Both the position numbers and the translations under genes were made by a program. Shown here piece after piece: positions 1 through 10,833 of a stretch of 64,000 nucleotides of DNA. Below the pieces are notes generated by a model. The model worked only from the letters and a program-made list of their open reading frames with translations, was not told the origin of the DNA and did not search any database. Source of the DNA: Powellomyces hirtus (Eukaryota; Chytridiomycota; Chytridiomycetes; Spizellomycetales; Powellomycetaceae); NCBI GenBank assembly GCA_025526995.1, contig JAHLKG010000023.1, forward strand, positions 248,001 through 312,000, read 5' to 3'. Within the stretch, counting starts at the first letter, position 1; every line of letters starts with the position of its first letter.

Positions 1-120
1 GACGGGGAACATGAGACGAGTTGCCACAGCCAAGGATGAGCACCGACCCCTACTCACCCGGGCGGGCTGGGCCCGCTTGGTTGCGCCTTTTGCAAGTTGT
101 TGGGCAGGCCGGCGCTTGCC

Positions 121-228
121 CATGGTGGTGGTGGTGGTGTCGGGGGGGGGAGGAGAGTTGTTGGGGGTGTCAGCCATGGTGTGTGTGTGTGTGCGTGTGT
201 GTGCGTATGTGTGTGTGTGTGGTGTGAG
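121..228. repeat. Simple-sequence tract: (TGG)n, G-run and (GT)n
   Basis: A short GGT/TGG triplet run is followed by nine G at about 142-150. After a short spacer comes an imperfect GT dinucleotide array from about 179 to 228. Open frames across it are low-complexity translations of the repeat and are not treated as genes. Confidence 0.9.
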
Positions 229-360
229 TTCATCAAGCTACAAAGAAAAGAAGAGCAAGAGGGGGAGATCCAACGGGCAGTACCTTTTTAAAGGCTTGAC
301 CTGCTTGGGAACGCTCGGAAATTCAGGTGTTAGTGTTTCATCCCTTACGGAGCGCAGCAG

Positions 361-612
361 ATGTTACTTATCGAAATCCGTATGGAGGAAGCTACTCGTG
401 ATTCATCTAGGGCCCCTACGAAGAGAGAAATAGACTTTCCGACGACTTTGCGCACCACGAAGGGCGGAGACTACCCGTCGGAGACTACCGCGATGCGACC
501 CGCTCCAGGGTCACCTCCCCAGCCTAATCTTCCCACAACCACGTCAGCATCCGTTAACCCGCCGCCACCCGGCTTAGGCAAGCTTCGCCTCGCTGAAGAG
601 ATTCGAGCCTAA
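361..612 (+). other. Short proline-rich open frame, possible retroelement remnant
   Basis: An 83-codon ATG-started frame, Pro/Thr/Ser-rich in its second half, ends 25 bp before a G-rich tract and a candidate LTR (637-911). I do not recognise it. It could be the tail of an element that starts left of the window, the N-terminal Gag remnant of the copia element, or chance. No splice or domain evidence was seen. The flanks (1-360 and 613-636) hold only simple repeats. Confidence 0.2.
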
Positions 613-636
613 GAGATAGTCGCGAATCTAAGGGGG

Positions 637-911
637 TGTAATGAGGCGTGGCTCACCAGCCTAAGCCTAGACACGCGTCGGGAAGGGTCCTGCGCGAGAT
701 GGATGCTAGCGTCAGCATCCCGAAGGGTACTAGACCTCAGAGATGGCCACGGATGGCCATCACGTGACCAGGGCCGCTCCGCGGCCTAGAAGAAAAGTAG
801 GAATGCTCCAACGAGGGCGCATTCAAGACTTAGTGATCTGACAGTAGAATTAGAGATAGGGAATTCCCGAATAGAAGACTAGACTCTGGCAACGGACCTA
901 GTATTATTACA
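637..911 (+). repeat. Candidate LTR (275 bp) inserted in the copia gag region
   Basis: The segment starts TGTAAT and ends ATTACA, perfect 6-bp inverted termini of LTR type. It is directly preceded by AAGGGGG (630-636), which resembles a polypurine tract. The copia Gag reading frame becomes recognisable immediately after it. No matching second copy or target duplication is visible in the window, so this could be the 3' LTR of an element whose body lies to the left, or a solo LTR. The boundaries are inferred from the termini only. Confidence 0.35.
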
Positions 912-3900
912 CAAACTCACATCCACCGCTCACATCTGGTGGAGGACCCAGGAAGGCCAGGGGACCGCCCCTCAAACATGGAACCATCTCAAAACAACGC
1001 TACGCCTGAGATTCACACCACCAGCGTTCAGCTCGATGATCCGTGATAAACTGGATGATCTTTTGCAGACCACGTTGGTCATTGCATACAACAATGTGTT
1101 CAACAAACTTGTCATGCAGATCCCCGACATGAACAAAGGAGAAATCGAGCATCGCTATCTCAAGGGACTCAAGCGTCCTATCTACTCGGCCATCATCTCA
1201 AAGGATCTCTTGGACCTGGACGCCATGCAGGAAGCCGCAATCCGTCAGGAACAGCTTACCTCAGAACGGGGCGCTCGTGTGCCCAAAACCGAGTCTCACG
1301 TTGAAGCCCATGTGATGCATGGCAATTCAGACGCCAACGCAAATGAACACGCGCCTCGAAAATCATGGAAAAAACAACGTCGACGCTCAGTTCCAGGATC
1401 TCCCTGCCTCCTCTGCGAACAAACCGGTCACTGGATGAAGGACTGCCCGAAAATGAAGGACGCGTGCGAGTTCCTAAAACAACATCAGCAAGAACCCGCT
1501 GCTGAAGCAAACCTCGTTCTGGCAACTAACCACAGATCCTCGCATTCAATCGCCCTTGACTCTTGCGCAACGCACCACACTATCAAGGACGCTATCCTCC
1601 TTACTGACCTGCAACCCATCCCGGCAGTCCAAATCAGCGTCGCAAACGGCGAAAACCTTATCGCTCGCGAAGCAGGCACGCTCACCATCAGTAATAACAA
1701 CACGGACGAAGCCATTGTCTGCGTCGACGTGCTCTATGTACCTGAAGCGAGCCGCAACCTGGTTTCTACATCGCCACTGAACCGGGACGGTTACGAAATC
1801 ATGTTCTCAACTAACGGTTCGTCCATCTTAAAGAACGGTCACGTTATCCTACCGCTCCGCCACAACGGAAACCTGCCATTTATCGATGGCTATGTTGAAA
1901 CCACCGCCGCTGCTTTTGCGACCGAAGCTGCAAAACAGGACCGCAATGTCTATAAACTATGGCATCAACGCTTTGGACACATTGGACAACGAGCGCTTCA
2001 AGCTGCGAATCTGATCTATTCTCTTGATCTGCCAAACAACGTCGAACCGGAGCACGCGTTGTGCTCCGGCTGCTCTCTCGGTAAATCCACCCGGCTGCCC
2101 TTCAATGGGCAAAACTCTCGACCTGCGACCAAACCACTTGATCGCATACATTCAGACATTCTCGACATGGGCGCCAATCTTCTCTCTCTCTCTGGCGCCC
2201 GCTACATCCTCATGTTCATCGACGAATACACACAGTATTCCGTCATCTACCCCCTCAAGACCAAAGATCAAACCAACAATTATTGGCAAAAATATTGTGC
2301 ATACGCTGAACGTCACCTCGACTCCAAGATCAAGGAGCTGCGCTGCGATAACGGCAGTGAATACTATCCCCTACAGGCTGAGCTGCTCGCCGACAGGATC
2401 ACGTTAAACCCTACTCACCCGTACTCCTCTCAGCAAAATGGCATTGTTGAACGGTTCAACCGTATGCTCATGGACCAGGTCCGAGCAATTCTTCATGACA
2501 GCTGCGCTCCTTTCAAGCTTTGGGGAGAACTCGCTATGGCCGTCAACTATCTGCGTCAACTGACGCCATCAACGTCTCTCAACGGAGAGACCCCATACCA
2601 ACGTTGGTTTGGGACCCCTGCCGATGTATCGAACCTCCGCACCATCTGGAGCGTGGCCTATATGTATCAACCTGTGCACCGTCGCACACACCGCAAGCTT
2701 GGAGCTCACGCTGTCGGACCGTTCCGACTAGTGGGATATCACCCCACTAAACAAGGCAACTATCACCTTTATGATGCATCGACGGATTTGATCATCGACG
2801 CACAAGACGTCACAATCAACAAGGCTGATTACATCAGCCCTGTCGCTCAGAGCGACACCACTCCCGAATATGTGGTTGAGCGCATCTTACTCTCTCGCTA
2901 CGGCGAAGGGGGAGAGGAATTCCTGGTCAAGTGGCTTGGCTACGACGAACCAACATGGGAACCCCTCGACAACGTCAAGGATTCAGAGGCCCTGACGCGA
3001 TTCACCGGAATCAAAGATGACGGCACACCCGTAATCGCCGAACTGCATGCCGCATGCAGCACTGACATTGACGAGCCTGCCACTTACCAGGCGGCAATCA
3101 ACTCACCGTACGCGAAAGAGTGGAAACAAGCGATCGACGCCGAACTCTCATCTCACTGCACTAATAAGACGTGGGACACGGATACCACGCAAACACCACC
3201 CGGCACTCACCTTGTTGATTCTAAATGGGTCTTCAAAGTCAAACGCAACGCCGATGGTTCCATCAAAAAGTTCAAAGCCCTCCTTGTCACCCGAGGCTTC
3301 ACGCAGCGTGAAGGCATTGACTTCAACAAAACTTACGCGCCCGTCGTCAAGTTTAACACCTTGCGGGTGCTACTCGCGCTTGCTGCTAAGCTCGACCTTC
3401 ACGTCCATCAGATGGACGTCATCACCGCATTTCTCAACAGAGATCTCAACGTAGAGATCTGGATGCGGCTCCCAGCTGGCGTCGCTGACAATGTCGTCAA
3501 ACTACGCCGTTCCCTTTACGGCCTTAAACAATCGCCGCGCCTATGGAACAAGGTCCTTGACTCCTTCCTTCAACAGCTCGGGTTCTCAGTATCAGAATTT
3601 GACACTGCGCTCTACATTAAGCGGACTGACAACACAAAGATCCTGATTGTTGCTGTCTACGTGGATGACCTCACGATTTCCGCATCAGACCTTGATGACC
3701 TGCTCGCTCTCAAATCCGCACTTGCCGAACGCTTCAAGATGGAGGACATGGGGGAGATCTCTTTCCTTCTCGGTCTTCAGATTACGTGCGACCGGTCAAA
3801 GCGATGCATTACCATCGGCCAACAGAAGTACATCAAAGACATGATTGACAAGTTTAACCTTAATGGCATGCGGCCGCATCACATCCCGATGGACCCGAAC

Positions 3901-4593
3901 CTACACCTTAATGCGAACGATGGAGCCGACGCCCTCGACGCATCAGGAATCAAGGAATACCAGTCGATCATTGGAACACTAATGTATCTGATGTTAGGGA
4001 CTCGCCCCGACCTGGCCTACTCAGTCTCCCGCTTATCTCAGTTTCTGGCAGCACCGACGGCCGCACACATGACAGCCGCAAAGAACGTTTGCGCGTATGC
4101 AAACACAACCAGTGATCTCTCTCTTGTCTTCAAAGATGGGGGAGATATTGTCGGATATTCGGATGCCGACTATGCACGCTGTACGGACACGCGTCGCTCA
4201 ACCTCTGAATATGTATTCATGCTCAACGGAGCTGCCATTTCATGGAAATCTCAACGTCAAAAATCAATGTCGCTATCCACAGCAGAAGCAGAATACATTG
4301 CACTCGCGGAATGTGCAAAGGAAGCACTCTGGATCCAGGGTCTCCTATCCGAACTGTCAGCAACGGAGCAGACAGCAGTTCTCATCTATGAGGACAATCA
4401 GGCCGCTATCAAACTTGCTGCCAATCCAACGCATCACCAATGAACCAAACACATCAATGTCCGTTATCACTTCCTGCGAGACCTCGTTGGTAACGAGCGC
4501 ATTCACCTGCAGTACATTGAGTCCAAGCTCATGCTGGCTGACGCCCTGACGAAACCGCTACCTCGCCCATTACTTGATGATCTGCGACACTGA
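912..4593 (+). pseudogene. Copia Gag-Pol polyprotein with internal chromodomain (broken)
   Basis: A single frame (phase of ATG 1036) is open from 883 to 4440. A TGA at 4441-4443 interrupts the conserved RNase H tail, which continues in frame as TKHINVRYHF to the stop at 4591. Before residue 1 of the ATG frame, Gag-like sequence (AHIWWRTQ) already reads through from about 912, so 1036 is not the true start. Features are a CX2CX4HX4C zinc knuckle (1405-1446), protease DSC in place of the usual DSG (near 1558), an HHCC and D,D,E integrase (the last E in NGIVERFNR), a chromodomain (2866-3003: FLVKWLGYDEPTWEP), RT with YVDDL (near 3659), and RNase H (DADYA, AEAEY). FKALLVTRGF departs from the usual KARLVARGF. 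It would make virus-like particle protein and replication enzymes if intact. Codon 4441 was most likely CGA, because Arg is the usual residue there. Confidence 0.9.
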
Positions 4594-4653
4594 ACTGGAC
4601 TCCGAACGAAATCAGATTACGCCAAATCTCATTGATATACACCCATCATAAGT

Positions 4654-4893
4654 CTAGTTGAAATACACCCGCCGCAACCACCATCTCAATCGACGGTCCG
4701 ACTTGTTGCATTTCGGGCAGCGTACTTCTCCACTCTGATGCACCAGACCCCGTGAACAGCTTTCACACAGAAAACAGGGGTCATTCTCTCCACAAGCGTG
4801 CGGCGTCCGACAGTCTTTTATTGTATAACACAGCGCACACCGCTTTCTCGTCACGTCCCCTTCGAAGAGGTTAACCCACGACCTCCTGTGCAA
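4654..4893 (-). other. Antisense open frame with a RING-like Cys/His cluster
   Basis: On the strand opposite the copia element, between its RNase H end and the gypsy insertion, a 79-codon frame holds an ordered metal-ligand pattern: CALC, C, H, C, then CFLCESC, H, and CPKC. The spacing resembles a RING or treble-clef zinc finger. There is no ATG: the first possible initiator is TTG and a TGA lies a few codons upstream, so it is either the last exon of a spliced transcript or a relic. A cargo gene, an element-encoded antisense gene, and chance are all possible. I do not assign a function. Confidence 0.3.
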
Positions 4894-5025
4894 TACGAAA
4901 CATCAATACCCTGAAACCAGCACAACGGAACTCCTTCCTCACCTGCAGATAGCACATCTGCGTGCAGCGTCGTCAAGTGCCACCCAACTGTACTGCAAAC
5001 ACTTGAACCAAAACAGGTGTCCGCA

Positions 5026-5030
5026 GCTCC
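5026..5030. repeat. Target-site duplication GCTCC, left copy
   Basis: GCTCC directly precedes the gypsy 5' LTR and recurs at 11252-11256 directly after its 3' LTR. This is a 5-bp duplication typical of retroviral-type integrase, and it fixes both ends of the inner element. Confidence 0.95.
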
Positions 5031-5444
5031 TGTGAGATGGCCATCATGGCATATTTATACTTTACTTATTTTTGGCTAGTAAAAGGCCATATCCCAAGTT
5101 AAGGCAGACGCGCCTCATAAGCGATTACCCAATCCCTCATAAGCAGAACTCTCCACAAGTTTACCCCGCGGTCTCAGTACTGCGCAGCTACACTGCCATC
5201 GCTGCACTGCCATAGTCCCCAGATGATCTCCCCGTTCTCCACAAGTTAGTTAGAACTAAGGACCCGAGAACCTCATATATAAAACGAGAAGGAAAGCACC
5301 CCCGGTAGAGATCATCATCCATCAATACATCAACATCCAAAAACTCAAAATACCATATCATTCCTCTCTGCCTCTCTTCTTTCTGGAAACAACTCCAAGC
5401 CCTCAAGCTTCATACCTCCCGCCTTGAAACATAGGCATCTCACA
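5031..5444 (+). repeat. Gypsy 5' LTR
   Basis: Begins TGTGAGATGG and ends GCATCTCACA, with inverted termini TGTGAG/CTCACA. A TATATAAAA box at about 5275-5283 is the likely promoter, with the RNA start expected shortly downstream. It is nearly identical to 10834-11251. A weak open frame reading out of it on the minus strand is not considered a gene. Confidence 0.95.
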
Positions 5445-5460
5445 TGGTAGCATCACCGCG
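5445..5460 (+). other. Candidate primer-binding site of the gypsy element
   Basis: TGGTAGCATCACC starts exactly at the LTR end. The first seven bases (TGGTAGC) match the complement of a tRNA 3' end reading GCTACCA, as in initiator Met tRNA. The following bases do not fit the yeast initiator tRNA, so the primer identity is uncertain. Confidence 0.55.
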
Positions 5461-5523
5461 TCTTTCCTGTCAGAACTCACTTCTTCTCGCTCTTTTTCTC
5501 GATTAAAAACACAGTGATTCACG

Positions 5524-6726
5524 ATGGCTGCACCTGGACCTGCCGCCTGGACCTTCCCCGCCGTAGGCCCCGCCCTCCAAAATGGTGATCGGCTCAGTGA
5601 AATCACCTTGCGTACAACTCTCCTTGCCAATACGAAGATGATCCCATACTTCTCCAGCGAGCATGATATGGAGCTGATCGACCTCTTCGTCACTACGAAC
5701 GTCTGAGCGTGCAATCACTTCATCACGGCTTATACCGGCATTGCCTACAACGAGTTCAATTACTTCAATGAGTACGCCATCACCAACATGGACCCTTCAG
5801 TCGTCGCTTGGCACACTGCTATCATGAACAATCTCCGTGTTCAGCCCGCCGCTCCTGCCGAAGGCGTTGCCGCCTGGTGGGCCACCCAGTTCTATCAACG
5901 CTGGATGCCTCGCAACGTCACCAATTGTCTGCATCAAGAAATGGCGGCCCTTTCACTTGGAAACTCGCTTGAAGATTACATCCGTGAGCTAGAACAATAC
6001 CGACATCTCGAGACAATTGCTGTCCGCGCCAACGGCAGTGCCACCGAGCGACTTCTCCTTGAATCCGAGATGATCGACATCTTTTGCGCAGGCCTTCTCC
6101 GCAATCCAACTTAGGGCCTCTATGTCCTTCAAGCCCTCCAAAACTTTATGACGATGAGACTTACCAATGGTCAACCCGTCACCTGGCCCTTAGCCGTGAT
6201 ATGCGTCCGAAACGCAGCAGCCTCCCGCAATCTGGTCGATGGCTACCTTACTACTCCGGCACGGGCACAAGCCAAGGCCCCTGCCCGATTCCATCCTTAC
6301 TCGGGCATCGAACAAGCTCCCTCTCGTACTCCTCGCCGGAGCTTTCAGCAACCCGTACCGGTTACTCCTCGAAGGACAACAACAGAATCGCAAACATCCA
6401 AACAATCCATTCCGCAAACACCAAGAAAGAGATCTGGCGTGCCAACCCCAGTTATGACTCCACAACAAACTCCTACACGGAGACCAGCATTCCCCAGGAC
6501 TCCAGGTACTCCTAAAACTCCAACGAAGCGGGGAAGTGCGATGCTTTGCAAACGATGTGGACAAACAAATCACACCATCCAAGATTGTTTCACCAAACGG
6601 GACGTCAACGGTGAAACTCTTGAACAACGAGCCACTGGTAGCAACTATCCCGTCCGACAAATCAACCGCATCAGTGAAGTCGAAACCGACGAGCAAGAAC
6701 AGGATTTTCTGGACGGCTGGGAGTAG
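5524..6726 (+). pseudogene. Gypsy Gag with two in-frame stops
   Basis: One frame runs from ATG 5524 to TAG 6724-6726 but is cut by TGA at 5704-5706 and TAG at 6112-6114. Without these it would encode about 400 residues. The middle shows a Retrotrans_gag pattern (AAWWATQF, then EDYIRELEQYR). A basic Pro/Thr-rich linker follows, then a CX2CX4HX4C zinc knuckle (6547-6588: CKRCGQTNHTIQDC). Gag would form the particle and bind RNA. Pol lies in another frame just downstream, so it probably once needed frameshifting or reinitiation. Confidence 0.85.
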
Positions 6727-6788
6727 AAATCGGTTCCTCTCAGCTCAATAAGGGACATACTATCTTCCCTGAATCCGATATACCATGG

Positions 6789-9700
6789 ATGACATGCAAT
6801 CGACCACCTGAAAGCCCTAAGGGCAATCCTACATCCATTCGACAAATGGACTTCCAAACCCGACTTCAACCCGGCAAGGCTTCGAGTGCACCTAGCTGGG
6901 TCTTCCGAGTCAAGATGGGTACCAAGCCAATTATAGCCCTCCTAGATACTGGTTGCAACACTATGGTCGTTCAAGAACGCATCGCTAGCGAACGAAAACT
7001 CGAGAAAAGGGCTCTCGACAAACCATATGATATCGATACCGCCGGCGCCGGTCAAACCATTCGAATCACCTCCCTCACAACTCAACCAATTCAAATCTTT
7101 AATGATGCTTCGCAAGATTATGATCCCGTTGCCTCGTTCCACTTCGAGATCGTGCCTATTGAAATCCCGCTCATCTTGAGACTTCCATTCTTTGAAGCGA
7201 TTGGTACTTTCACCTGTGTTGCTATCGAGCGACCACACCGCATCCTGTTTACTTTAGACAGAAAAGCTTTCAACTGTTCATCTCTTCCATCCAAGCGGCA
7301 CGCTCAGAGTCCCGACTCATTCGTCAAGAAGGCTCAAACGTTCACCATTCACGGAGCTGCTAAAAGCGTTAAGCGTGAGCAACAGAAGCCCTTCCAGGGT
7401 ATTGCCACTATCTCGACGAAACGATTCAACAAACAACTTCGACATAAGCAATATCAAGAAGCGTTCGCAGTCCATATACGCCCTACTACGAAAGATAACA
7501 AGGCTGAGACTGATCCTTCTTGGCCTAAATTCCTTGACTCAATCCTTCAATGATTCAAAAATACTCTCTTTAAGGAAACCGATGAGTTACCTCCCGATCG
7601 CGGCGATAACAACTTCCATATTGACATCATCCCCGGATCGAAACCGGTCTTCCAGGCATTACGTCCTATATCACAAGATCAACTGAGCGAACTACGGAAA
7701 CAACTAGATCACCTCCTCTCAAAAGGATGGATTCAACATTCGAAGTCACCATGGGGAGCATCAGTGGTCTTTGCTGTCAAGAAAACGGGTGGAATACGCG
7801 TCTGTTGGGACTATTGTGGACTGAATGCCGTCACAATCAAGGACCGCACTCCACTTCTCAATCTTTGAGAAATGCGCAACCAGCTTCTCGGCGCCCGCCT
7901 CTATACGCTCATTGATTTGAAGGACGCATACCATCGACTGCTCATCGCTCCGGAAGATCGCGAGAAAACGGCCATCCGTACAGGATTTGGACTTTTCGAA
8001 TATGTCGTCATGCCCTTTGGGCTTTGCAACACACCTGGCGCCTTTCAACGGCTCATGAACCAAGTGCTAGGCGATCTCTACGACATCTGCGCCATCTGCT
8101 ACCTCGACGACATTCTTATCTTCTCGCCCGATCCCACTACACATTGACAACACGTAGCCGAAGTCCTTCAGCGATTACAAGATCATTCGCTCTATGTTAA
8201 CGCTGCCAAATGTCAATGGGGCCAAAGGGAAATTGAATTCTGCGGCCATCTCTTCAGTGTCAATGGCATGCGAATTGCGGACAGCAAGGTCGCAGCTGTT
8301 CGGGATTGGCCAACCCCACGGACCACACGACATATCCAACAATTCCTTGGGTTGACAAACTACTTTCTCGACTACATCCAACGGTATGCCGAAATCGCTG
8401 CGCCACTATCAGCTTTGCAAGGCGTCAAAAGCGCTTTCGAATGGACAGCCAAGGAGCAAAAAGCCTTTGATGCTCTCAAGGATGCTATCACAAGCGCTCC
8501 AGTCCTAGCGACGACATTCAATCCAGACCATCCAATCTACGTCCATACCGATTCATCTGGCTATGCCATTTCTGGATGGTTAGGACAAACTAACGATGGA
8601 GCATCTCTCCCCATGCCTTTACCGATCCATCGAGTACAAGCTATGGAGCAACTACCCAAACTTTGTCCGGTACTTTTCTTTTTGCGCAAGATTAATGGAG
8701 CCGAGACCCGATATCCGGTACACGAGCAAAAGCTACTAGCCCTTGTGAAGTTCCTCAAGACGAATCGGTTTTACCTTATCAATTGGCCCTTTATCGCTCT
8801 TGTTGATCATCGATCACTCGTGCACCTGCAAATGCAACCACACCTGAGTAAACGCCAAGCCGGATGGGTTGAAACGCTGCAAGAATTTGACTTCTCAATC
8901 CAATATCTTCCCGGCCGATTCAACACCATCGCCGACCTGCTCTCGCGAAACCCTACATATGCACCACGGTGCATTGAATGTCAAAAACGACTCATAGTTA
9001 CAACGTATATGAATACCAACAAGCATCCATTTCCGACTACATTCGGATTCGAACAATGGAAACATGAATTGCTTCAAGATGAATATGCGCTCCACATCAT
9101 TGAAATGCTTGAAAAACCAGAGCATGAGCGCCCTGGTCGTTATCGCAGATTCGCCATACGACCCAATGGAATCATCAGGTACGAAGGCGAATGGCTTTAC
9201 GTCCTGTATACAATCCGACCACACGTTCTCAGAGAGTTCCACGATGAACTTCCTAACGGCGGACATCAAGGGCCATTAGTCACTTATGCTAAAATGTTGC
9301 GTTGATACTTCTGGCCCAAGATGCAGCAAGACATTCGCTCTTTCATCCGAACCTGCGCCAAATGCCGCTCGTTTTCACGTCCACCTCACAATGGCCTCTT
9401 AAGACCACTTCCCATACCATCAACGGTCAATCACACTCATGGGTTCGACCTTTTTGAGTTACCCCGACCTCGAGGAAGTCCCGAGCGCCCCTTTATCATT
9501 TGCATCGTTGACTATTTATCAAGCCGAACGCACCTAGTCCCTGCGGAAAGCACTCCCTCTACAAACGAGTTAATGACGCTCATCCTGAGCCAAGTTTGGA
9601 AACATACCGGCATACCTCTCCTCATAATATCCGACCGAGAACCCAGGTTATTAGCAGACCTTTTCTCCGCCTTTGCCAAGTTAACCGGCGTCAAACACGA

Positions 9701-10551
9701 GTTTGCTACAGCACGACATCAACAAACTGACGGCCGAGTAGAAAGAATGATCCAAGTTACTAAATTTGTCATCCGCAAATACCTTGATTATAGCGGATCC
9801 AACTGGCGTGAATTCCTACCATTGGTCGAGTTCTGCCTCAATTCGATGCCCCGACGCCATCTCAATGGCCTTGCTCCATTCGAAATTGAGTTGAACCGAA
9901 TGCCACGCCCTCCAGGCTGGAATACCGATCCAGAACAACTTGCTCAGATGACATCGCCAAACCGAGCTCTTGTTCGACTGTACCAGGAACGAGCTGCCAA
10001 AATCAATCTCACGGTTCAACAAGCTCTTCGCGACGAGCAGGACCGTTATGAGCAAATACTTTAACCAAGGGCACACCCCCATTGCCTTCGAAATAGGCGA
10101 TCTCGTCGATCTTAATCGCGAACAACTTGCAATCAACTTCGACCAAGTTAAACCAGCCAATCTCACGCCCAAGTGGATCGGACCGTTTACTATTTCGGCC
10201 AAAGGACCTCATCCAGACACATATCGCTTAGACCTTTCCCAAACGGTTCTCAAGGCGATCTGGCCCTATTTTCATGTTAACATATTACAGAAGCACGTGC
10301 CCCCCACGCACCCGCTCTGCAATCAAACACCACCTCCGCCAGAGCTGGTCCTCATCGAAGGGGAACTCGAGTACCCGGTCGAAGCAATCCTCAATGAGAC
10401 GGTAACCGGCCAAGGCCGAGCCCGCCGCCGAATGTTCCTGACCAAATACATTGGCTGGCCCGAACCCTCCTGGCAACCCGAAGCCAACCTCAAAGACACG
10501 GAGGCGTTCGAGATATGGCGAGTCAACAATCCCCCTCTCCCGCTCAGATAG
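6789..10551 (+). pseudogene. Gypsy Pol (protease-RT-RNase H-integrase-chromodomain), multiply broken
   Basis: The conserved domains read in one frame from about 6789: protease LLDTGCN (Asp at 6945), RT with YLDDILIF (near 8100), RNase H (HTDSS, near 8550), then a zinc-binding segment ending CAKC (from about 9321) and a DDE integrase. In-frame TGA codons lie at 7551, 7866, 8145 and 9303. One extra A near 10050 shifts the frame, so the integrase tail and chromodomain (about 10372-10533: FLTKYIGWPEPSWQPE) read in the next frame to TAG 10549. The four TGA stops sit where Arg is plausible or conserved, for example LR-stop-YFWP before the integrase zinc region. The chromodomain marks the chromovirus clade, which targets heterochromatin. 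Confidence 0.9.
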
Positions 10552-10817
10552 CGAACAAAGCATTAAGCTCCCTGTTCAAAGGATAAAGCCGCTTAGGAGC
10601 CGCTCCCTGTCCTGACCATGAGCTGAACTTTACCGAGCCCGACGGGGTTTCGATGTACCAATCTACTCGATGGAGAGATTGAAGCCAGTGTAAGCCTAAG
10701 CGCTGCACCAGGAGCTGACACCATATGGGAGCTCGTCCTATGGCAAGTCAGCAGCTGACGATTGCATGGGAGCTCGACCTGCGGCTCAGCACCCTCATGC
10801 CTCCTGTACTAAAGCCC

Positions 10818-10833
10818 AAGAGGCCAAGGGGGG
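10818..10833 (+). other. Polypurine tract of the gypsy element
   Basis: AAGAGGCCAAGGGGGG abuts the 3' LTR start TGTGAG, the expected plus-strand primer position. Confidence 0.75.

Noticed and set aside
5188..5718. Minus-strand frames across the gypsy 5' LTR and gag start
   Set aside because: They are antisense to the LTR and gag; one repeats partly in the 3' LTR and none has a recognisable domain.
4441..9305. Possibility that TGA is reassigned in this genome
   Set aside because: Host genes here end at TGA in the expected places (for example 19351-19353 and the R3H gene stop at 23313), and the element TGA codons fit mutated CGA.
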